7,515 nt of DNA from an uncultured Gemmatimonadota bacterium (GTDB lineage: Bacteria; Gemmatimonadota; Gemmatimonadetes; Gemmatimonadales; GWC2-71-9). A program made the translations under genes and the position numbers. The notes beneath the pieces are model-generated. The model saw nothing but the letters and a program-made list of their open reading frames with translations, had not been told where the DNA came from and searched no databases. The stretch spans positions 1 to 7,515 of the forward strand of contig CAMLHP010000099.1 in NCBI GenBank assembly GCA_946479805.1, written 5' to 3'. The stretch's first letter is position 1, and the number at the start of each line of letters is the position of its first letter. This document shows, piece by piece, positions 1 to 5,116 of the stretch.

Positions 1-53
1 CGCTCGGGCTACCGCTCGCACCAGCAACGCCTTCGGGAGGCGCGGCACGCCCG

Positions 54-171
54 CCGGCTGCCGTTGACCGGCTGCCGTTGGCCGGCTGTCATTGGCCCGC
101 TGTCGCTGGCCCGCTGACCGCAGGTCCCGCTGGCCGAAGGCACCGCTGGCCGGAGGCCCCGCTGCGCGAAG
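54..171. repeat. Degenerate heptamer-based tandem repeat
   Basis: Seen directly: alternating 7-base blocks CCGGCTG and CCGTTGG form a 14-base unit. It is cleanest at 54-116 (54, 68, 82, 96 and 110 begin CCGGCTG/CCCGCTG blocks) and decays to looser CCGCTGG-CCGAAGG type copies up to about 171. It starts about 20 bases beyond the stop codon of the minus-strand symporter gene, so it lies in the 3' flank of that gene. I see no convincing gene or terminator in bases 1-190. Function is unknown; copy number could vary by slippage. Confidence 0.7.
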
Positions 172-190
172 CGCCCGCTTTCTTTCCCGT

Positions 191-1669
191 TCACGCCGTT
201 GCGGTTCCCGCTCGCATGCGCGAGGCGATGAGACCGGTTGCCACTGCGATGATGGTCCCCAGTGGCACGTACCAGGGCCACGCCAACTGGCCGATGGGCT
301 CCAGCCAGGCGATGCCGGCGGCGTCCGCGATCCGCCTGGCGAACACCACTATCAGCATCACTGCCACCGTCACCAGGACGGCAGCGACGGCATGAGGGCC
401 GCGCACCGAGGCAAACTTGCCGGCAAGGATGTACGTGCCCAGGAGCGCACCGTATGTGATGGAAGCAATGGAAAGCGCCAGCACCACGACCGGAGTGTCG
501 GTGCCACTGGCGTAATAGTAGAAGAAGAGCGCCGCGCCGATCAGGCTGAGGCCCCACACAAGCGAGAACACCCGGCCCACCCTGAGCAGGTGCTGCGGGT
601 CGCGCCGGCCGGTCCATCCGGCGTAGAGATCGTGCGTAAGCGATGAGGCCAGCGCGTTGATTGATGAAGCGATGGTGCTCATTGCCGCTGCGAGAATGCC
701 CGCCACAACCAGCCCCGCGAGCCCTGAGGGTAGATAGTCAATGATGAATCGGGGAAAGACTTCATCGCCCGCGAGCGACTCGGGAGCCTGGCCCGCGGCC
801 CAGATGGCGCTTCCCACGAGGAGGAACAGCAGGAACTGGAGGATCACAACCACGCCCGAACCCACCAGCGCTCGCCGCGCATCACGGAGGGATCGGGTGG
901 CCAGCAGGCGCTGCACGATGAGGTGGTCTGTGCCGTGCGACGCCGCCGAGAGGAGCGCGCCGCCCAGCACCCCGCCAATGAGGGTGTACGTAGACGTGAG
1001 GTTGATGCTGAAGTCCACCATTCGGAGCTTGCCCGCCTCAGCCGCGAGCGAGAGCGCGGTGCCTGCGCCACCCGCCATCTTCCATGCTATCAGCAGCGCG
1101 GCCACGCCACCCGCGACGTATACCACCAGTTGCACGACGTCGGCCCAAACCACGGCCTTGAGGCCGCCCAGGTAGGTGTAGGCGAGGGTCACGAGCCCCA
1201 TGGCGAGGATCGCGACGGGGATGCTCCAGCCGGTCACCAGCGCCAGCGGAATCGCCCCGGCGAAGATCCGCACCCCATCACCCATGAAGCGGGTAACCAG
1301 GAAGACCAGTGAAACCAGGCGTCGGGTGCCCGGCCCGAACCGGCTTTCGAGCCGCTCGTACGCCGTTTCCTGGGAACCCTGGAAGTACCCCGGCAATAGC
1401 CACGCGGCCACTCCAATCCGTCCCAGCAGGTAGCCGAACGAAAGCTGGAGGAATGTGAGGTCGCCCCGGGCGCCGATGCCCGGGACCGAAATCACGGTCA
1501 GCGCGGACGTCTCGGTCGCCACGATCGACAACAGCACCGCAAAGGCGGGCAGGTCGCGAGCACCCAGGAAGTAGTCGCCCGCCGTGGCCTGCCGCCGAGC
1601 AAGCCAGAGCCCGACGCCCAGCGTGCTGGCGAAGTAGACGATGATGACGGCGAGATCGAGTCCGGACAT
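191..1669 (-). CDS. Sodium:solute symporter (SSS family), inner-membrane transporter
   Basis: A 492-residue polytopic membrane protein, full length for the SSS (SLC5-like) family, which couples Na+ influx to uptake of sugars, amino acids or vitamins. Many hydrophobic segments run from residue 5 to the C-terminus. Family landmarks are the YTYLGGLKAVVWADVVQ stretch (about 164-180), the SHGTDHLIVQRLLA loop (244-257) and the helix with MSTIASSINALASSLTHDLY (330-349). The S331/S335/S336 cluster of that helix matches the serine-rich Na+-site helix of known SSS proteins. The ATG at 1669 gives a natural N-terminus, but no good Shine-Dalgarno sequence precedes it. It is last in the minus-strand gene row, separated from the Fe-S carrier by a terminator, so it may have its own promoter or depend on read-through. 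Substrate cannot be read from sequence. Lying beside peptidoglycan-degrading enzymes, it is a candidate for importing MurNAc, GlcNAc or a muropeptide (inference). Confidence 0.93.
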   Translation of the reverse strand: MSGLDLAVIIVYFASTLGVGLWLARRQATAGDYFLGARDLPAFAVLLSIVATETSALTVISVPGIGARGDLTFLQLSFGYLLGRIGVAAWLLPGYFQGSQETAYERLESRFGPGTRRLVSLVFLVTRFMGDGVRIFAGAIPLALVTGWSIPVAILAMGLVTLAYTYLGGLKAVVWADVVQLVVYVAGGVAALLIAWKMAGGAGTALSLAAEAGKLRMVDFSINLTSTYTLIGGVLGGALLSAASHGTDHLIVQRLLATRSLRDARRALVGSGVVVILQFLLFLLVGSAIWAAGQAPESLAGDEVFPRFIIDYLPSGLAGLVVAGILAAAMSTIASSINALASSLTHDLYAGWTGRRDPQHLLRVGRVFSLVWGLSLIGAALFFYYYASGTDTPVVVLALSIASITYGALLGTYILAGKFASVRGPHAVAAVLVTVAVMLIVVFARRIADAAGIAWLEPIGQLAWPWYVPLGTIIAVATGLIASRMRAGTATA

Positions 1670-1697
1670 ATACCGGCCGAGTGGGAGGGGTCAGTTC

Positions 1698-1733
1698 TGC
1701 AAATGAAGAAGGGGCCGGATTACCAGCCCCTTC
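1698..1733 (-). terminator. Rho-independent terminator after the Fe-S carrier gene
   Basis: Arms at 1726-1733 and 1708-1715 form a perfect 8-bp stem (GAAGGGGC with GCCCCTTC) around a 10-base loop. Read on the minus strand, the stem is followed by CTTCATTTGC, a modest T-rich tail. It lies about 40 bases past the erpA stop and about 40 bases before the symporter ATG, so it should end or reduce transcription between these two genes. Confidence 0.7.
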
Positions 1734-1742
1734 AGCCTCGTG

Positions 1743-1770
1743 CCCTACGCCTCACGCCTCACGCCCCACG
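1743..1770. repeat. Heptamer tandem repeat (CCTCACG)
   Basis: Four consecutive 7-base units, CCCTACG, CCTCACG, CCTCACG and CCCCACG, end just before the stop codon of the minus-strand Fe-S carrier gene at 1772-1774. They lie between that gene and its terminator hairpin. The pattern resembles short tandemly repeated heptamers found between genes in some bacterial genomes. No function is evident. Confidence 0.7.
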
Positions 1771-1771
1771 C

Positions 1772-2137
1772 CTATGCAGTAAAGCTGCTCCCGCAGCCGC
1801 AGCCGCCGGTGGCATTCGGGTTGTTGAACGTGAATCCCGAGCCCTGCATCGAGGAGACGTAGTCGATGCCGATGCCGTTGAGGTACTGGGCGCTGAATCC
1901 ATCCACGAAGAGCCGGACCCCGTTGATCGACATGACCATGTCGTCCTCGGCCGGCTGCTCCTCGATGTTGAGGCTGTACTTGAATCCCGAGCACCCGCCC
2001 GGCAGCACGCTGACCCGGAGGCCGGATGTCTCGGCCGGTACCTGCTCCGACTCGAAGAATTTCCGGACTTCGTCTGCCGCGCGATCGCTCAGGCTGAGCG
2101 CAAAGCCTTGGGTCATGGTGTCCTGGGTGCCGCTCAT
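1772..2137 (-). CDS. erpA: A-type iron-sulfur cluster carrier (ErpA/IscA/HesB family)
   Basis: A 121-residue cytosolic protein of the A-type carrier family, which binds an Fe-S cluster and passes it to apo-enzymes. The three cluster-ligand cysteines are present: C49 in LPGGCSGFKY, and C113 and C115 in GGCGCGSSF. The C49-C113 spacing of 64 equals that of E. coli IscA (C35, C99, C101). The FSAQYLNGIGIDYV and GSGFTFNNPNA segments are also typical, and the NPNA...CGCGSSF ending is closer to ErpA than to IscA as I recall them. I chose the ATG at 2135-2137 because GGAG sits 6 bases upstream. A TTG at 2165-2167 would add 10 residues but has no Shine-Dalgarno sequence. The gene follows the serine hydrolase after a 58-base gap and is followed by a heptamer repeat and terminator. 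It is probably a housekeeping gene with no direct link to peptidoglycan salvage. ErpA versus SufA/IscA cannot be settled here. Confidence 0.95.
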   Translation of the reverse strand: MSGTQDTMTQGFALSLSDRAADEVRKFFESEQVPAETSGLRVSVLPGGCSGFKYSLNIEEQPAEDDMVMSINGVRLFVDGFSAQYLNGIGIDYVSSMQGSGFTFNNPNATGGCGCGSSFTA

Positions 2138-2143
2138 TCTCTG

Positions 2144-2147
2144 CTCC
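2144..2147 (-). promoter_or_regulatory. Shine-Dalgarno sequence deciding the Fe-S carrier start
   Basis: On the minus strand GGAG is followed by six bases (CAGAGA) and then ATG at 2137. This favours the ATG over the in-frame upstream TTG at 2167, which is preceded by CTTTCC and has no such motif. Confidence 0.65.
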
Positions 2148-2195
2148 GAAGTGTGGGTGGTGCTCAAGGAAAGCTAGATAGCGCCTCGTTGATGG

Positions 2196-3386
2196 TCAAC
2201 GCGCGGGCCCGTCGGAAGGTTCCACGCGGTCGCCCTCCAGTGCTGCCACCACCCGATTGGCCACGTTTCGCCGGACAGGCCCCCAGCCGGAGTTCTCCCG
2301 GGTGGGGTGAACCCGGTTGCTCAGCAGGACGATGACCAGGTCGCGGCTCGGGTCCATCCAGATCGATGTGCCCGTGAAGCCGGTGTGCCCGAAGCTGTGG
2401 CGCGATAGCCGCCGACCCGCGCTGCTCCCCTCCGACGGCGTGTCCCAGCCCAGCGCTCGGCTCGAACCCCTTGGCAGGTCCTGGCGACGGGAGAATCCCT
2501 TGAGCGCAGTCGGCGGAGGAGGCCAGATCCACTCCTCTCCCGGCTCGCCGTGCCAGGCCTCCAGCATCCAGTCGCCAAATCGAAGCAAGTCGCGGGCCGA
2601 GCTGAACAGCCCGGCGTGGCCCGACACGCCGCCCATCCGGCTGGCATTCTCATCATGCACCTCGCCCCGGACAATTCGCCCCCGCCAGGGGTCGTTCTCG
2701 GTCGGCGCGATCCGCGGCAGCCAGCTCGAATCAGGGAGGAAGCGTGTGTCACGAAGGCCGAGCGGCCCGAAGACTCTTCGCTCCAGCAGGTGGTCCAGCC
2801 GGGTGCCGTAAACGGACTCGACTACCTGGGTCAGCACGATCGCGCCCAGGTCGGAGTAGGTGAAGTCGGTGCCGGGAAGGGTATCGAGCTGGGTGGTATC
2901 GGCCATCAGCATCGCATCGGCACGATCGGTGGCGTACTCGTACAGCGGCCGCCACGCCGGCATTCCGGAGGAGTGGGTCAGCAACTGCCGGATCGTGATT
3001 GCGGACTTGCCCGGGCCGGCAAATGCAGGCACGTACCTGCTGGCCGGCGCGTCGAGGTCTATCAGCCCTTCCTCCACGCCCATCGCCACCGCGGTAGTGA
3101 GGCCAATGACCTTGGTGAGCGAGGCCAGGTCGTAGACCGTGGTGGAGTCGGGCCGGCTGGAATCGTCGATTCCCAGAACCCCATAGGCGTGGAAGTAGTG
3201 CTTCCCGCGCCAACTCACGCCCAGCACCGCGCCAGGAGCCGCACCGGAATCGATCATCGAGTCCAGGTACGGCACCGCGACATCGATGGGCGATCGAAGC
3301 GGTGGCACATCCCCGGGACGGGGTCCGGCGCATGCTACGGCTCCCAGAAGAAGCAGCAGCATCACCGCGCTCGGGGCAGTCCGCAT
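2196..3386 (-). CDS. amiE: Lipoprotein serine hydrolase, class C beta-lactamase fold; probable AmiE-like MurNAc-L-Ala amidase
   Basis: A 396-residue serine hydrolase of the beta-lactamase/penicillin-binding fold. The catalytic motifs are S89-L-T-K92 (SxxK), Y177-S-D179 (YxN position) and H334-T-G336 (KTG position). HDENASRMGGVSGHAGLFS (about 244-262) and HTGFTGTSIWMDP (334-346) are typical of the relatives that accompany or are fused to NagZ. Residues 1-18 form a signal peptide ending in LGAVAC, making C19 a likely lipid-anchored cysteine. In B. subtilis the relative AmiE removes the stem peptide from MurNAc before NagZ acts; the same role is inferred here. The stop of nagZ and this start overlap as TGATG, with GGAGGAG 7 bases upstream of the ATG. 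A GTG directly before it (3387-3389) would add one residue and is equally possible. Alternatives are a D,D-carboxypeptidase or an esterase of the same fold. Confidence 0.87.
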   Translation of the reverse strand: MRTAPSAVMLLLLLGAVACAGPRPGDVPPLRSPIDVAVPYLDSMIDSGAAPGAVLGVSWRGKHYFHAYGVLGIDDSSRPDSTTVYDLASLTKVIGLTTAVAMGVEEGLIDLDAPASRYVPAFAGPGKSAITIRQLLTHSSGMPAWRPLYEYATDRADAMLMADTTQLDTLPGTDFTYSDLGAIVLTQVVESVYGTRLDHLLERRVFGPLGLRDTRFLPDSSWLPRIAPTENDPWRGRIVRGEVHDENASRMGGVSGHAGLFSSARDLLRFGDWMLEAWHGEPGEEWIWPPPPTALKGFSRRQDLPRGSSRALGWDTPSEGSSAGRRLSRHSFGHTGFTGTSIWMDPSRDLVIVLLSNRVHPTRENSGWGPVRRNVANRVVAALEGDRVEPSDGPAR

Positions 3387-5116
3387 CACTGATCTCCTCC
3401 GGCTGCATCGCGAGTCAGGCCGGCGCCGAGTGGCAGCCGGGGCGGCACTGAGGTGGGTAGGCGCCCGACGATAGCTGCGCCCGAGAGCGCGTACGCGGCC
3501 GCGCGTTCACTGATCGGATTGGCAGACCAGGCAATCAGGTACGAACCAATCGAGGGCGTGGCCGAGTAGATGTAGGGCGATCCGAAGGACACCAGCATCG
3601 ACGGCCTCGCCGCCGCGCTTGAATCGATCAGCGCCGCCAGTGGCCCGGGCAGCGCTATCGAACCTTTCCACGCCACCGGGCGCACGGCCACGGCGAAAAG
3701 GGCGTACGGGTGATTGGCGACTTCGGTTCGAACCGAGTCGTAGCTGGCGGGGCCGCTCTGGGAAGTGAGCCGCAGCGATGTGACGCTGTGGCCTTCGGCG
3801 CGAAGTGCCGAGGCGAAGGTGGCACCCACCGAAGAAGCGGTTCCCTCACCGTACTGCACCAGCGCGATGTCCCGGGGTGCGGCCCTCAGCGAGTCGGCAG
3901 TGCCGTCATCCTCCGCCAGCACTATGGAGCGCGCGGCGATTTCTTCCGCCGCCAGCGCGTTCTCCTGGCGGCCGACGTGATCCATGACGCTGTCAAGCGG
4001 CACCAGCCGCTTTCGGAAGAGGCCAAGGTCGCGCTTGACGGCAAGCATCTTCCGTACCGAGTGGTTGACGCGCTCCTCGGTGACGCGGCCTTCTCCCACG
4101 GCAGTGACGACGGCATCGATCGCCTCGCCTGCGTTGGAGGGCATCAGCAGCAGGTCCGCGCCCGCCAGCAGCGCGAGGACTGCTGCTTCGCCCGCGCCGT
4201 ACAGGCTCACCACGCCCTGCATGTTCAGCGCGTCGGTTACGGTCAGTCCCCCGAAACCCAGCGAGTCGCGCAGAATTCCCGTCAGCACCCCGGGGACGAC
4301 CGTCGCGGGACGGGTGCGGCCTTCGTCCAGCTGGGGCAGCGCGATGTGGGCCGACATGACTGCGCTGGCACCGGCGTCAATTCCTGCCCGGAATGGCTCC
4401 AGTTCGAGCGAATCGAGCCGGCTCCAGTCGGCGTCGATCACGGGAAGGGCGAGATGGCTGTCGGTTTCGGTGTCACCATGACCGGGAAAGTGCTTGATGG
4501 TGGAAAGCATGCCGCCTTCCTCGATCCCCCGCACCGCGGCAGCGGTGAAGCGGGCCACGACTTCCGGGTCCTCCGAGAACGACCGGGTATTGATGATGGG
4601 ATTGGCGGGGTTGTTGTTGACGTCCGCCGCCGGCGCGAAGGCCATGTGGACTCCAACGGCCCGGCCTTCCTCTGCTGTCACCCGTCCGATGAGCCGGGCA
4701 TCGGATTCGCGCCCGCCCGCGGCCACTCCCATATTCGGCGGGAACTGGGTGCCGCCTTCGAGCCGGATGCTGGTTCCGCTCTCGAAATCGGATGCGATGA
4801 GGAGGGGCAGGGGTGCGGCGCGCTGATACTCGTTGATCCGCGCAGCGATGTCGGTGGGAGACCCCACCGAGATTATGATGCCGCCCACATGGAGCGAGTC
4901 TACCCAGCGGAGTTCCTTCTGGAACGCCGGCGCGTCGGTCGCGGTGTAACTTCCGGGGACCCAGGGCATGATGAGCTGAGCGACCCGGTCGCGCAGCGAC
5001 AGCGAATCGAGAAGCGCGTCCACGCCCATGGTGATGGGACGCGGGTTTGTCTCGGGCACATGCGCCGCGCAGGCGCTGAGGCCCGCCACTGCTCCAGCCA
5101 GGAGTAATCGATGCAA
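3386..5116 (-). CDS. nagZ: Lipoprotein beta-N-acetylglucosaminidase NagZ (GH3)
   Basis: A 576-residue two-domain GH3 enzyme, the long form seen in B. subtilis rather than the short single-domain E. coli form. The N-terminal TIM barrel (about 35-370) has the NagZ signature KHFPGHGDTETDSH (208-221). D219 and H221 supply the Asp-His general acid/base dyad, and D295 in TVTDALNMQG is the expected nucleophile. D110 and R118 lie in the usual substrate-binding segment. The GH3 C-terminal domain spans about 395-560. It should cleave GlcNAc-beta-1,4-MurNAc from the non-reducing end. Residues 1-15 are a short signal peptide ending in LSAC, with C16 as lipid anchor. The start is TTG at 5114-5116: an in-frame TGA lies at 5168-5170 and no other ATG, GTG or TTG lies between. 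The next Met (M30, 5029) would lose the signal peptide. No clear Shine-Dalgarno precedes the TTG. The coding region overlaps the divergent namZ start by 6 bases and is coupled to the hydrolase downstream. Confidence 0.93.
   Translation of the reverse strand: MHRLLLAGAVAGLSACAAHVPETNPRPITMGVDALLDSLSLRDRVAQLIMPWVPGSYTATDAPAFQKELRWVDSLHVGGIIISVGSPTDIAARINEYQRAAPLPLLIASDFESGTSIRLEGGTQFPPNMGVAAGGRESDARLIGRVTAEEGRAVGVHMAFAPAADVNNNPANPIINTRSFSEDPEVVARFTAAAVRGIEEGGMLSTIKHFPGHGDTETDSHLALPVIDADWSRLDSLELEPFRAGIDAGASAVMSAHIALPQLDEGRTRPATVVPGVLTGILRDSLGFGGLTVTDALNMQGVVSLYGAGEAAVLALLAGADLLLMPSNAGEAIDAVVTAVGEGRVTEERVNHSVRKMLAVKRDLGLFRKRLVPLDSVMDHVGRQENALAAEEIAARSIVLAEDDGTADSLRAAPRDIALVQYGEGTASSVGATFASALRAEGHSVTSLRLTSQSGPASYDSVRTEVANHPYALFAVAVRPVAWKGSIALPGPLAALIDSSAAARPSMLVSFGSPYIYSATPSIGSYLIAWSANPISERAAAYALSGAAIVGRLPTSVPPRLPLGAGLTRDAAGGDQ
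3394..3400 (-). promoter_or_regulatory. Strong Shine-Dalgarno inside the nagZ 3' end, for the serine hydrolase
   Basis: GGAGGAG lies within the last codons of nagZ, followed by ATCA, then GTG and ATG. With the TGATG stop-start overlap it indicates translational coupling of the hydrolase to nagZ. Spacing suits the ATG at 3386 slightly better than the adjacent GTG. Confidence 0.75.
5101..5104 (+). promoter_or_regulatory. Shine-Dalgarno of namZ
   Basis: GGAG (AGGAG if base 5100 is included) precedes the ATG at 5111 by six bases. This supports that ATG as the start. The site itself lies antisense within the first codons of nagZ. Confidence 0.75.

Noticed and set aside
54..171. Possible CRISPR array
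   Set aside because: The units are contiguous 7/14-base blocks with no spacers and no constant 25-40-base repeats.
164..174. GCGC-GAA-GCGC hairpin behind the symporter gene as a terminator
   Set aside because: The stem is only four base pairs and is not followed by a T-rich run on the minus strand.
2188..2200. Inverted repeat GTTGA-TGG-TCAAC at the end of the serine hydrolase gene, as an operator or terminator
   Set aside because: Only five base pairs with no T-tract, overlapping a stop codon; easily explained by chance.
2550..3392. A 280-codon open frame on the plus strand opposite the serine hydrolase
   Set aside because: It is a shadow frame; the minus-strand protein has all three catalytic motifs and a lipoprotein signal.
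3710..5107. A 465-codon open frame on the plus strand opposite nagZ
   Set aside because: It is an antisense shadow of a clearly recognisable GH3 enzyme in GC-rich DNA; its translation shows no family motif.
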